A DNA stretch of 57,126 bases from Pseudoalteromonas arctica. GTDB taxonomy: Bacteria; Pseudomonadota; Gammaproteobacteria; Enterobacterales; Alteromonadaceae. Shown in pieces: positions 28,242 to 37,119 of this stretch (positions are counted from its first letter, which is position 1; every line of letters starts with the position of its first letter). The notes beneath the pieces are model-generated. The model had not been told where the DNA came from. It did no database searches and saw only the letters and a program-made list of their open reading frames with translations. The position numbers and the translations under genes are program-made. The stretch lies in NCBI RefSeq assembly GCF_012927645.1, contig NZ_JABBMT010000024.1, positions 1 through 57,126 of the forward strand, read 5' to 3'.

Positions 28242-29489
28242 ATGGCTAAAATAGTTAAACCACTGACAAATACAGAGATTTCACAGGCTAAACCTAAAGA
28301 CAAGGAATATAACTTATCTGATGGTGAAGGGCTGATGTTACGTGTAAAGCCTAACGGCTCTAAAATTTGGTTATTCAACTACACCCACCCTTACACCAAG
28401 AAAAGGAAGAATATTAGCTTTGGTGTTTATCCGGATGTCTCTTTAGCTAAGGCAAGAGCTAAACGATTAAGCGCTCGCGAGCAATTAGCCGATAATAGCG
28501 ACCCTAAAGAAGTTAGAGAGCAAGAGCAATTAGCAGTAGAGCAAGCGCATTCAAATACATTTTATAAAGTATGTTGCGACTGGCATTTAGTGAAGAAAAC
28601 AAAAGTATCACCAGATTATGCCATTGATATATGGCGTTCTTTAATGCTTCATATATTCCCCAAACTTGGCGAGCGGCCTATAAGCAAAGTGACGGCCACC
28701 AGCGTAATAGAAGTTTTAAATCCGATAGCTGCAAAAGGTAACTTGGAAACTGTTAGGCGTTTATGCCAACGAGTTAACGAGGTTATGAGCTTTGCAGTTA
28801 ACACTGGTCTTATATACAGCAATCCGTTATCTGGTATTAGTGATGCTTTTGAAGCGCCCAAAGCCAAATTAATGGCCACAATAAAGCCCGATGAATTGCC
28901 CCAACTAATGAAGAGCCTTAACAATGCTAGTATTAAGCTAGTTACCAGGTGTTTAATTGAATGGCAACTTCACACTATGGTCAGACCTACAGAGGCGGCT
29001 GGAGCACGTTGGTCTGAACTTGATTTAAATAATCGTGTTTGGGTAGTTCCTGCGGAACGTATGAAGATGAAACGAGAGCACATAGTTCCTTTATCTGATC
29101 AAGCTTTGCAGATACTTGAAACCCTACATCCAATAAGCGGCCATAGAGAATATTTCTTCCCCGCTGATAGAGACCCCCGCAAACATGCCAATAGTCAAAG
29201 TGCAAATATGGCATTAAAGCGTATGGGTTATGGCGGGAAATTGGTTTCACATGGTTTGAGGGCTTTGGCTAGCACTGTATTAAATGAGCAAGCATTTGAC
29301 GCTGATGTTATTGAGGCGGCACTTGCTCATGTCGATAAAAACGAAGTGCGTAGAGCTTACAATAGGGCTGATTATTTGGAACGTAGACGGCATTTAATGC
29401 AATGGTGGTCTAGTCATATAGAAGATGCAGCAATCAACAGTATTACTTTAGCTGGTGGCGTTAAAGGGCTTAGGCTTGTAAATGGTTAA
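28242..29489 (+). CDS. int: P4-type tyrosine recombinase (integrase)
   Basis: Catalyses site-specific integration and excision of the element at the ssrA end. From ATG 28242 (MAKIVKPLTNTEISQAKPKD) it is 415 aa. The N-terminal DUF4102 arm-binding domain (about 5-90; LSDGEGLMLRVKPNGSKIW) is followed by the SAM-like core-binding domain (about 100-200) and the catalytic domain with Arg in HTMVRPTEAAGARWSELD, HGLRALAST (H-x-x-R) and the final HVDKNEVRRAYNRADYLERR with the nucleophile Tyr. An in-frame ATG eight codons upstream (28218) lies within the repeat cluster and is less likely. Confidence 0.94.
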   Translation: MAKIVKPLTNTEISQAKPKDKEYNLSDGEGLMLRVKPNGSKIWLFNYTHPYTKKRKNISFGVYPDVSLAKARAKRLSAREQLADNSDPKEVREQEQLAVEQAHSNTFYKVCCDWHLVKKTKVSPDYAIDIWRSLMLHIFPKLGERPISKVTATSVIEVLNPIAAKGNLETVRRLCQRVNEVMSFAVNTGLIYSNPLSGISDAFEAPKAKLMATIKPDELPQLMKSLNNASIKLVTRCLIEWQLHTMVRPTEAAGARWSELDLNNRVWVVPAERMKMKREHIVPLSDQALQILETLHPISGHREYFFPADRDPRKHANSQSANMALKRMGYGGKLVSHGLRALASTVLNEQAFDADVIEAALAHVDKNEVRRAYNRADYLERRRHLMQWWSSHIEDAAINSITLAGGVKGLRLVNG

Positions 29490-29504
29490 TATGGAGAATA
29501 AGTG

Positions 29505-29933
29505 ATGAACATTAATTTAGATAAAGAAAAAGTATGTGAAGTTATGACGAAGCATAAAGAGGCTAAAGGGGTTCTTTATTGTCTTGAGTTATTAGGGCAG
29601 AAGTTTGAACAAGGGGCTTTAAATAGTGCCTATAACTCAGTTTCTCAAGCTTTAAGATATTTAAGTGATAGTAATGCTTTAATTGAGCACTTCACTGAGA
29701 ATGAACCACAAATAATATCCTTAGCGACATTAACAAAAAGCTATAAAAACGCAGTTTTAGCAAGTGCTGGAGTTGAATATTGTGTAATGGAAATTGGATA
29801 TGACGAATCTAAATCTTGCGAGCTAAAAATTAATTACACGGATGCGTTATGTGCTGCACACTCAATGTTATTTGACTTAGTTGAGTTGTACGAAAGCATG
29901 ATAGAGAACCCACCAGCAGCACAAGCAGCTTAA
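29505..29933 (+). CDS. hypothetical protein of the element
   Basis: I do not recognise this 142-aa protein (MNINLDKEKVCEVMTKHKEA). It is predicted mostly alpha-helical, acidic, without signal peptide or membrane segment, with five scattered Cys that form no clear zinc motif. The start at ATG 29505 follows GGAG by eight bases; GTG 29502 is adjacent and in frame. It lies 15 bp after the integrase gene, so it is likely on the same transcript and could act in excision control or in cargo functions. Confidence 0.75.
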   Translation: MNINLDKEKVCEVMTKHKEAKGVLYCLELLGQKFEQGALNSAYNSVSQALRYLSDSNALIEHFTENEPQIISLATLTKSYKNAVLASAGVEYCVMEIGYDESKSCELKINYTDALCAAHSMLFDLVELYESMIENPPAAQAA

Positions 29934-29967
29934 CCGAGTTTGCAAAGCCTAGGATAGCTCCCGAAAA

Positions 29968-29987
29968 GGGCGCACACCCAAGCGCCC
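29968..29987 (+). other. hairpin between two element genes
   Basis: GGGCGC (29968-29973) pairs with GCGCCC (29982-29987) and is followed by GGCTTTGTTCTT; a possible weak terminator. Confidence 0.45.
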
Positions 29988-30026
29988 CTGGCTTTGTTCT
30001 TAATTATTGGGTATCGCGGGGGCGAT

Positions 30027-30722
30027 ATGGAAAATACTTGGGGTGAAAGCTCAGGGCAATGGGTTAACTCTTTTAGTTTTCAAGAATCTGATATAAATAC
30101 TTTAAAGTCATACTTAAAAGGGTTTTTCCGCAATACTATTGGTGAGGAGCATTTCATTTGCTCTTTAGAATCAACCATTACTAAATATTTATTGATAAAA
30201 GCTGATCATGATCTTTTAGATAAGCGTAAAGAAACGATTAGTAAATTGAATAAAATAATAAATGGCTTAACTAAGTCTATAAATGCACTACAGTCGCTAG
30301 ACTCCCATGCACAAGCTATTTATTCTCAGCATTGTTATTTTTCTGAATTTGATTTATCTGGTAGCAAGAATATAAACAGACTAACGAACAATCCTGCTGA
30401 TGAATTATCAATAATGCTTGAAGCAGCACAGCAACAGCTAAATGATATTCATAAAGACAAATACACAAGAGATAACGCACTATCATTTTTAGTCGAGCAT
30501 ATAATAAAACACTGGCTTAAATACTCGGTTACTACACTGACGATAGACACTCGTAATATGCCTTGGCGAGATGTTACGCGAGGAAAGCGAACCCCAGAAA
30601 TAGCCTTATGGCAAGTCGTGAAGTTAGCTCTACTCATTATAGGCACTCCCTTACAAGATCCCTCGAATCATATTAAAGATGCTTTAGAGCATTTACAAAG
30701 CTTAGATACCAACGGGGGGTAA
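30027..30722 (+). CDS. hypothetical helical protein of the element
   Basis: Not recognised. From ATG 30027 (MENTWGESSGQWVNSFSFQE), preceded by GGGGG, it is 231 aa. The middle (about 70-155) is rich in Leu, Ile, Lys and Asn and likely forms long helices or a coiled coil (KRKETISKLNKIINGLTKSINAL). The C-terminal third is less polar but has no clear membrane segment. A frame extension to a TTG at 29994 exists but is not supported by a ribosome site. Similar unknown proteins lie between int and alpA in many small islands. Confidence 0.72.
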   Translation: MENTWGESSGQWVNSFSFQESDINTLKSYLKGFFRNTIGEEHFICSLESTITKYLLIKADHDLLDKRKETISKLNKIINGLTKSINALQSLDSHAQAIYSQHCYFSEFDLSGSKNINRLTNNPADELSIMLEAAQQQLNDIHKDKYTRDNALSFLVEHIIKHWLKYSVTTLTIDTRNMPWRDVTRGKRTPEIALWQVVKLALLIIGTPLQDPSNHIKDALEHLQSLDTNGG

Positions 30723-30816
30723 AGTTAAAATTAATTTGCGAATAAACCCCATTCCCAAGAAAGCAATAATGTACAGAATATCGTGTTATACCCGTTAGAC
30801 ACTAGGAAATAGCACG

Positions 30817-31074
30817 ATGTACACAGAGAAAACAGAATTAAAAATTATACGTAAGCCAGAGGTATTAGCTTTATTTGGTTTGTCGAATGCATCCCTTTAT
30901 CGTCAAATAACTGCAAATATATTCCCCCCTGCGTTCAGTCTTGGCTGTAGAGCTACGGGCTGGTATGAGCACGAAGTTAAACAGGTTATCGCCGCTCGTG
31001 GTGCTGGCAAAACTGACGAGGAAGTAAAAACCTTAGTTAGTGAGCTGGTGGCCGCTCGTAAGTCTGCGGTATAG
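30817..31074 (+). CDS. alpA: AlpA-family transcriptional regulator
   Basis: A small MerR-like helix-turn-helix protein of the AlpA family, which activates excision or replication genes in P4-like prophages and satellites (in CP4-57 it drives the excisionase/integrase region). The 85-aa product shows the family layout IIRKPEVLALFGLSNASLYRQI followed by FPPAFSLGCRATGWYEHEV. It lies 8 bp upstream of the next gene and probably leads the primase operon. Confidence 0.88.
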   Translation: MYTEKTELKIIRKPEVLALFGLSNASLYRQITANIFPPAFSLGCRATGWYEHEVKQVIAARGAGKTDEEVKTLVSELVAARKSAV

Positions 31075-31082
31075 GTGGCGCT

Positions 31083-31409
31083 ATGAATCATATTCAATTA
31101 ATCCCACCAGCAAATAAGCCACCAATAAAAGCGCTACTTCTTCACCATTTTTACCAAGGTGGAACGCTCAATAAATTTGAAGCAATAGCGCAGTTTAATT
31201 ATAGATCTTTAGCCGAGGCTGTCTCAAAATTTAGAGCTATTCACTTTCTTGAATTCTCAAAGCAAAGTGAATTTTCTCGTTGTCAAAATAATATGAAGAC
31301 TATTTGTCCCCGTTACTGGTTGACGAACAACACAGCAAACTTAGAGGCCGCTTATCACATATTGGTTCATGAATTTGGTTATACCCCAAGTTTTAAACCA
31401 GCAGCTTAA
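31083..31409 (+). CDS. small hypothetical protein, possible DNA-binding
   Basis: A 108-aa protein with the segment GGTLNKFEAIAQFNYRSLAEAVSKFR, which resembles a winged-helix region found in small phage and plasmid proteins placed between alpA and primase genes. I cannot name a family with certainty. A ribosome site (GGTGGCGCT) precedes the ATG by few bases, and the gene is 8 bp from alpA and 30 bp from the primase gene, so it is likely part of the replication operon. Confidence 0.75.
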   Translation: MNHIQLIPPANKPPIKALLLHHFYQGGTLNKFEAIAQFNYRSLAEAVSKFRAIHFLEFSKQSEFSRCQNNMKTICPRYWLTNNTANLEAAYHILVHEFGYTPSFKPAA

Positions 31410-31439
31410 TACAAACATTAGTTAGGAGCTTTGTTCTGT

Positions 31440-34322
31440 ATGAGCGGCCATAATAAACCAAATATAAACTTCAAGCAGATTAATGATACAGCCCTAGCCA
31501 GCTCTGAACATGTAATTGCCAATTGGGTTCCCGATGGTGTTAGAAAGGGGGGCGAATGGGTAGCCTTGAACCCTACGCGGAACGATGGGGCTAAAGGCTC
31601 ATTCTCAATAAATATAAATACAGGTGTTTGGAAAGACTTTGCTACTAATGACGGTGGGGCTGACCTGATTAGCCTTGTTGCATATGTTGAGAAGTGTAGC
31701 CAAGGGGATGCAGCTAAAAGCCTAAGTAAGTTTTTAGGGATAGCAGATAACACTATAAACACAAATGCGCCAATACAAAGGCAACCTAAACAAGCAAGTA
31801 ATGCTAATGAATTTAAGCCGAACTTTAACCCACCAGCAAGTGCACAAAGTAAGTGCCCGTTAGAGCATCCTAAAAACGGTAAGCCGTCAAAGTATTGGGA
31901 TTATCTTTCTACTGATAGCGTATTAGTAATGCGTGTTATGCGGTTTGATTCTAATAAAGCTGGTCACAGGAAAAAAGACTATAGGCCACTAGCATTTGGT
32001 TCTATTGGCAGCAGTTCGCAGCGTTGGTACTGGCGTCAATTACCAGACAATAGACCACTGTATAGACTTAACAGCCTTAATACTATTAATGAGGTTGTTA
32101 TTTGTGAGGGAGAAAAGGCCGCAGATGCAGCCGTGGCATTATTCCCCAATAGCTTTGTTACATGTTGGGCTGGTGGCTCTAAAGCGATCACTAAAACAAA
32201 TTTTACCCCCTTAAAAGATAAAGCCATTACTTTTTGGCCTGATAACGATGATGCAGGTCAGACAGCTATTAATGGTTTGAAAGGCGAGTTAGATAAGGCC
32301 GGTGTTAAATCGTTTAATGTAATTGGGATGGGTTTATTTAAAGACTATAAGCCAGCTCATAACGGCACTTTAGAAAGTGGTGGTAAGTGGCCTGATAAAG
32401 CCGATGCATTTGACGCTATTGAGCTAGGTTGGACTCAAGAGCATATTAAAACCGCCTTGGATAAAGGTTTATTACTTACCAGTGAATTACCTGAAAGCAA
32501 AGCGGGCGCTGATTCTGTTCCCTTTGGTTATAACATGGATGACCGTGGTATCTGGTACACAGATGATAAAAGTAATAGTAAACGTTTATGCAGCCCAATA
32601 GAGTTAATTGCTAGGTCTCGGAGTGGGCTAGGTGATGGGCGTAACTGGGGTATTTTACTGCGTTTTAAAGATTTTGACGGACAGGAAAAGCTTTGGAACA
32701 TACCAATGCAAGCTTTTGCTACAGATGGCGGCTCAGAAGTTATTAGGGGGCTATTAGAGCGAGGTTTGGATATTAGTTCCCACAGAGATGCAAAAAGAAA
32801 GATATTAGAATACTTGCAAGAATATGAAACAAGTAGGCGTATGTCGTTAGTTTATAAAATGGGGTGGCATAACAAGTCATTTGTATTACCTGATAGCGTA
32901 ATAGGCTCTGATTCTAATGTTATGTATTACAGTGAGCGCCCAGCAATGTGTAAATTGGGTATCAATGGCACATTAGAGTTATGGAAAAGTAATATAAGTA
33001 AATATTGCTCTGGTAACCCCTTAGCTTTATTCGCGGTTAGTGCGGCTTTGTCTGCGCCACTGGTTGAGCTTATGGGTTATGAGTCAATGGGTTTTCATTT
33101 TTTTGGGGATAGTTCGTGGGGTAAATCTACTTTGTTAAATGTTGCGTGCTCAGTTTTTGGCAACCCTGAAAAATATAAATGTACTTTTAGAGCTACAGAT
33201 AACGCATTAGAAAGCCTTGCATCATCTCATTCAGATATGTTGCTGGCACTTGATGAAATTAACCAAGTCGATTCAAGGATCATCGGCGATATTATCTATA
33301 TGTTAGGTAATGGCCAAGGTAAACACAGAGCAAATGAACGTGGCCAAGCAGGAGACTCACAACATAGATGGAAATTGACTTATTTAACTAATGGCGAAAA
33401 AACATTAGAACAATACTTGTTAGAAGGGGGTAAAAAAGTCACTGGCGGTATGGAAATGCGCTTTATCGGAATAAAGGCCACTTTTAACGATAGTGAAGCA
33501 GATAAGAAAAACAAAGGGATATTTAATGATTGCCATGAGTTCGCTGGTGGTGCTGACTTATCGAATCACTTAAACCGCAACATGAAAAACAACCACGGAA
33601 CAGCATTTCCTGAATTTATAAAAATGTTGGTTCAACAAGATTTTAAAGAGTTGGTGGCTTGGCTCGTTAAAGAGGTTGATAAGTTTGTTTCATCTAATTT
33701 AACCGCTGAGGCTGGTGGTCAAGTTCAACGCGCCGCCGCAAAGTTTGCCTTGGTGGGGTTATCTGGCGAACTAGCAACTAAATGGGGTATCACTGACTGG
33801 TCTAAGGGTGAGGCATACGCAGCCGCTAAAGAATGTTTTAACTCATGGCTTAATACTAGAGGCGGTGAGGGGAACATGGAGGACAAGCAGTTATTTGACC
33901 ATGTTAAGCAGCAATTTGACTTATACGGTGAATCTAAATTTAAACGCTGGGATAAGTCCACTAAAACAATGGCTGACAATCCCAGTACGATAATAGATAC
34001 CCATGTACCAACGCCCAGTGAGATGTGGGGGTATAGAGAGCACTTAGACAGTAAAAGCCCTCTTGATGGCGATACACAAGACGTTATTTATTATGTTTAT
34101 CCAACAGCATTTGAAAAGGTTATATGCAAGGGGAATGATCATTTACGTGTTGCTAGGTTGCTCAGAGATAAGGGGGCGCTTGTATTGCGTGATGGTGAAC
34201 TTAAAGAAAACCGCTTAAAGACGAAAGAAAGAATACCAGGCTCAGGTAAAACCATGCGGCAAATTTACAAAATTAGAGGCAGTGCCTTATTTAATGATAA
34301 TTCGGAGAAATCACATGACTGA
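31440..34322 (+). CDS. TOPRIM primase / DUF927-like helicase (replication protein)
   Basis: The likely replication initiator of the element. From ATG 31440 it is 960 aa. The N-terminus (about 20-95; WVALNPTRNDGAKGSFSININTGVWKDFATNDGGADLISL) resembles the zinc-ribbon-like primase domain of P4-type proteins without clear Cys ligands. TOPRIM motifs follow: EGEKAADAA (Glu 223) and FWPDNDDAG. The C-terminal half is a DUF927-like superfamily helicase with Walker A GDSSWGKST (Lys 562) and Walker B LLALDEINQV. TTG 31431 is in frame but only two bases after AGGAG, so ATG is preferred. Priming, helicase and origin binding in one protein recall phage P4 alpha. Confidence 0.9.
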   Translation: MSGHNKPNINFKQINDTALASSEHVIANWVPDGVRKGGEWVALNPTRNDGAKGSFSININTGVWKDFATNDGGADLISLVAYVEKCSQGDAAKSLSKFLGIADNTINTNAPIQRQPKQASNANEFKPNFNPPASAQSKCPLEHPKNGKPSKYWDYLSTDSVLVMRVMRFDSNKAGHRKKDYRPLAFGSIGSSSQRWYWRQLPDNRPLYRLNSLNTINEVVICEGEKAADAAVALFPNSFVTCWAGGSKAITKTNFTPLKDKAITFWPDNDDAGQTAINGLKGELDKAGVKSFNVIGMGLFKDYKPAHNGTLESGGKWPDKADAFDAIELGWTQEHIKTALDKGLLLTSELPESKAGADSVPFGYNMDDRGIWYTDDKSNSKRLCSPIELIARSRSGLGDGRNWGILLRFKDFDGQEKLWNIPMQAFATDGGSEVIRGLLERGLDISSHRDAKRKILEYLQEYETSRRMSLVYKMGWHNKSFVLPDSVIGSDSNVMYYSERPAMCKLGINGTLELWKSNISKYCSGNPLALFAVSAALSAPLVELMGYESMGFHFFGDSSWGKSTLLNVACSVFGNPEKYKCTFRATDNALESLASSHSDMLLALDEINQVDSRIIGDIIYMLGNGQGKHRANERGQAGDSQHRWKLTYLTNGEKTLEQYLLEGGKKVTGGMEMRFIGIKATFNDSEADKKNKGIFNDCHEFAGGADLSNHLNRNMKNNHGTAFPEFIKMLVQQDFKELVAWLVKEVDKFVSSNLTAEAGGQVQRAAAKFALVGLSGELATKWGITDWSKGEAYAAAKECFNSWLNTRGGEGNMEDKQLFDHVKQQFDLYGESKFKRWDKSTKTMADNPSTIIDTHVPTPSEMWGYREHLDSKSPLDGDTQDVIYYVYPTAFEKVICKGNDHLRVARLLRDKGALVLRDGELKENRLKTKERIPGSGKTMRQIYKIRGSALFNDNSEKSHD

Positions 34323-34629
34323 AAGCAAAAACCAAGTTAACAACCACCAGCCCTATAAGCTGGTGGAAAATATTCACTATAACGTTGTTTCTGAAATTGC
34401 TGGTACAGGATGGGCTGCAAATTTCACACATACGGCCAAACCGATACCGCTTATTGCGTGGTTAACGGTTAAAACACCATCTAATAGTCAGTATAGTAAT
34501 GGTTTAAATGGGGTTAAAAAGGTTGGTTTGGTTTGTCTTGATGGTGTGAATGTTGTTCCGTGTGATTTAGTAGATACGTTTGAATGCTATACAAATCATA
34601 TTCCAACCATTGAGGTTTATGGGGGGTAG
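34315..34629 (+). CDS. small hypothetical protein of the element
   Basis: A 104-aa unknown protein (MTESKNQVNNHQPYKLVENI). Its ATG overlaps the end of the primase gene by eight bases after a GGAGA ribosome site, so the two are translationally coupled. It is soluble, with three Cys and no motif I can name; a role in replication or copy control is only a guess from position. Confidence 0.72.
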   Translation: MTESKNQVNNHQPYKLVENIHYNVVSEIAGTGWAANFTHTAKPIPLIAWLTVKTPSNSQYSNGLNGVKKVGLVCLDGVNVVPCDLVDTFECYTNHIPTIEVYGG

Positions 34630-34655
34630 CCTGTACTTATTTAAGTATACCCTAA

Positions 34656-34764
34656 GCGGTACATTTGCAGCGAGTACACTTTTACACTTTAAGTGTACCG
34701 TTTAAACCTTGATTTTATATAACGGTACTATATACTCTTAGCATCTTAGAGTTAAAACGGTACA
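34656..34764. promoter_or_regulatory. CGGTAC repeats upstream of the serine recombinase
   Basis: GCGGTACA (34656-34663), the inverted TGTACCGTTT (34694-34703), AACGGTACTA (34721-34730) and AAACGGTACA (34755-34764) share one motif in the 141-bp gap before the recombinase ATG. This is the expected place of a res site or autoregulatory operator. Confidence 0.55.
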
Positions 34765-34770
34765 GTTATC

Positions 34771-35310
34771 ATGTCAAAAGTTGGGTATGTTCGAGTTAGT
34801 TCAGTTGATCAAAACTTAGATAGACAGTTAAGCGGTCTAAGCTTAGATAAAGTATTCAAGGATAAGTGCTCTGGTAAAGATACCAACAGGGAAGGGTTAG
34901 CCTCCATGCTTGAGTATATTCGTGAAGGTGATGAGATTCATGTTCATGATATAAGTCGGTTAGCTCGTAACCTTGAGGACTTACTTACTTTGGTTAAGAG
35001 TTTAACGGCGCGAAATATATCAATCTATTTCCACAAAGAAAACTTAACCTTTACTGGTGAAAGCAACCCTATGCAAGATTTAATGCTCAGTATGCTGGGT
35101 AGTGTTTACCAGTTTGAACGCTCAATGATTAAAGAGCGCCAATTGGAAGGCGTAGAACAGGCAAAGGCTAAAGGTAAATACAAAGGACGGCCAACAAACA
35201 TAAGCTTACATGATGAAATAAGAGAACTTAGAGCTGGTGGCTTATCTCTTAGAAAGATAGCAAATCAATGTGATTGTGCGTTATCTACGGTGCAAAGAGC
35301 GTTAGCTTAA
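34771..35310 (+). CDS. serine recombinase (resolvase/invertase family)
   Basis: A 179-aa site-specific recombinase of the Tn3 resolvase/Pin invertase class. The catalytic Ser is Ser10 in GYVRVSSVDQN, with the Arg pair in HDISRLARN and the long E helix FERSMIKERQLEGVEQAKAKGKYKGRP. A C-terminal Hin-type helix-turn-helix (IRELRAGGLSLRKIANQCDCALSTVQRAL) binds DNA. In a small replicating element it may resolve multimers, and the CGGTAC repeats just upstream are its likely target. No invertible segment is evident. Confidence 0.93.
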   Translation: MSKVGYVRVSSVDQNLDRQLSGLSLDKVFKDKCSGKDTNREGLASMLEYIREGDEIHVHDISRLARNLEDLLTLVKSLTARNISIYFHKENLTFTGESNPMQDLMLSMLGSVYQFERSMIKERQLEGVEQAKAKGKYKGRPTNISLHDEIRELRAGGLSLRKIANQCDCALSTVQRALA

Positions 35311-35320
35311 TCAAATTAAA

Positions 35321-36023
35321 TTCCCACTTTATTTAGAGTGGGAATTACTATTCATTGTAGTGGGAACGATTAAGTTATTTAATAACAATGCTTTAGGTTA
35401 ATCATTCCCACTTTCCCACTATTCCCACCCCCTTTCCCCCTGTCCTGTATCGTAGTGCGGGTTTACTATCAGTAGTAAGGTATCAATGCCAGTCATGGCA
35501 AGGGCTACAGGCTCATTAGTTTATTTTGCCAAGGTACTTTAAAAGCTTTTATGTATGCGAGGCAGATGTCGCGAGTTTTTAACAGCTACTATTTTCTATA
35601 GGGGGGTTCCGATTCTTATTATTGGCCTGTTATAAGTGGGGGGATAGTAAAAGTCTATTGGGATGCTACGAACACCGCCGCCTTAATGAGATTTTTACGT
35701 AAGCTGTGAAATAAAGTAAAAAACCCAATAATGAATAGATATTCATTAACCTAGTTGTTTTATTTGAGCTGTAGTTATTTAGTATTAATTTATTGGTGGT
35801 GCTAATAGTATCAAATAGGTTTTATAAATATGCTCTAAATTACCCTTAGCTTAACTGATGGCCGCACTTCAAAACGTAAAACAGAGCGCGAGAACCAGAT
35901 ACCAGCTTTTTACAGTGGGAATAGTGGGAAACTGGGAATTTCATAGGTAACTTATTAATAAATAATAGCCTTATTGATTCCCATTGGTGGGTTTAAACGT
36001 TCCCACTGTTTTAATAGTGGGAA
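35321..36023. repeat. mirrored TTCCCACT iteron region, candidate replication origin
   Basis: Two arms of about 110 bp carry the 8-bp motif TTCCCACT or its complement. Left arm: palindrome 35321-35344, single 35359, triple 35405/35413/35422. Right arm: triple 35914/35923/35931, single 35979, palindrome 36000-36023. Both outer palindromes have an 8-bp stem and an 8-base loop. The order and orientation are mirror images, while spacers differ. The 484-bp core (35430-35913) has no convincing gene. The layout resembles the ori/crr iterons of P4-like replicons. Confidence 0.8.
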
Positions 36024-36091
36024 TACAATAGAAGTAATTTTAAAGCTTATATAATGCGGTTTAGGTGTGTTTATGGTTGTTAGGTGGTGGG

Positions 36092-36868
36092 TTATTCTTT
36101 AATGGTAGAGTTACCATTTTTGTATTTTCCAAACCCAGTGGCCACCATATGCACCAGTTCTGGAACATTGAAGAAATCAAGAAACGGAATATATAGATTA
36201 TCTTTAGCTGGGTTTAGAACACCGTGGTCATTTCTGTTTTTAAATTTAAAGCCGTGTAAATAGATTTCAATATAGAACCCCTCAATTACAAAGCAGGCTT
36301 TGAGTGTTGCATTAACGAATGGAGACCCAGTAATAAAGGGAGTGCAAACCATCTCTTTTAACCCTGCATTACTAAACCCATCTTGACTATAATCTTTAAG
36401 CCTAGATATTTTTACTGGTAATCGGTCATATGCCATGTGTCCTTTATTCAAAAGTGCTTGTTGAATTAGTGATTTATGCTTTTCATTAATTTTTATATTT
36501 TGGTACGCGTTGTGATTTGATAGGGCTGAACGGTAGTAGATAGATAAAAAATAGAGCATAATTTTATACTGGTTAACATTGGGGAAAGTTAAACAGCTAT
36601 CTTTTTTGATGTAATTGGTATGATCTCTAAGAGCGTTTAAAGAGTAACGTTCGTACTCATTGTTTAACATAAGCTCACATTCAGAGCATAGCTGATATTC
36701 TGCCCAGCTATCACTGCTGTAGTGAATAGGCTTATCACCACTGGTAATTGCAATTGCTTTGCCTGAATTGGCTCTAAATATTTTCTTAAAAATAGAATTA
36801 CCTATAGCGTGTGATAACTGCAATTCCTTATCTTGTTCACATAATTTGCATATACCTAGTGTGCTCAT
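36092..36868 (-). CDS. HNH-like zinc-binding protein (element cargo)
   Basis: A 258-aa protein on the opposite strand to the rest of the element. The N-terminus has CKLCEQDKELQLSHAIG and, about 45 residues later, LCSECELMLNNEYE: a CxxC, a Ser-His, and a CxxC-E layout typical of HNH/treble-clef nuclease-like proteins of unknown role. The remaining 190 residues show no motif I can name. Its position at the distal end, reversed orientation and isolated transcription are those of cargo such as anti-phage defence genes, but defence function is not shown. Confidence 0.7.
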   Translation of the reverse strand: MSTLGICKLCEQDKELQLSHAIGNSIFKKIFRANSGKAIAITSGDKPIHYSSDSWAEYQLCSECELMLNNEYERYSLNALRDHTNYIKKDSCLTFPNVNQYKIMLYFLSIYYRSALSNHNAYQNIKINEKHKSLIQQALLNKGHMAYDRLPVKISRLKDYSQDGFSNAGLKEMVCTPFITGSPFVNATLKACFVIEGFYIEIYLHGFKFKNRNDHGVLNPAKDNLYIPFLDFFNVPELVHMVATGFGKYKNGNSTIKE

Positions 36869-37119
36869 ATCTATTCCCTTAGTGTTAAATGTTTGATTAA
36901 CTAAACTGATTGTAAACCAATCTTACCACCAGCAATCATACAAAATGAGGTCGTAGGGGGTTAATATATTACTTAAAATAGCTATGAGTATGAGATAAAT
37001 TCATATTAGGACGGGGGTTCAGTTGCATTTTAAGCAGGATATTGATGTAACACCTAATGTAACAATAGGTGTTTTTTAAAATTTTTAAGTGTATATATAA
37101 CAATGTGATACATGGTAAA
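36869..37119. other. right end of the element with two GTAACA sites
   Basis: No gene. GTAACA occurs at 37047 and 37059; the first lies in ATGTAACACC, identical to the left end, so both are candidate integrase arm sites. At 37009-37021 the 13-mer GGACGGGGGTTCA equals tmRNA positions 28046-28058 and may be a trace of an older junction. Confidence 0.55.

Noticed and set aside
35430..35913. Genes in the core of the iteron region.
   Set aside because: Only short frames without ribosome sites are seen; the stretch is better read as non-coding.
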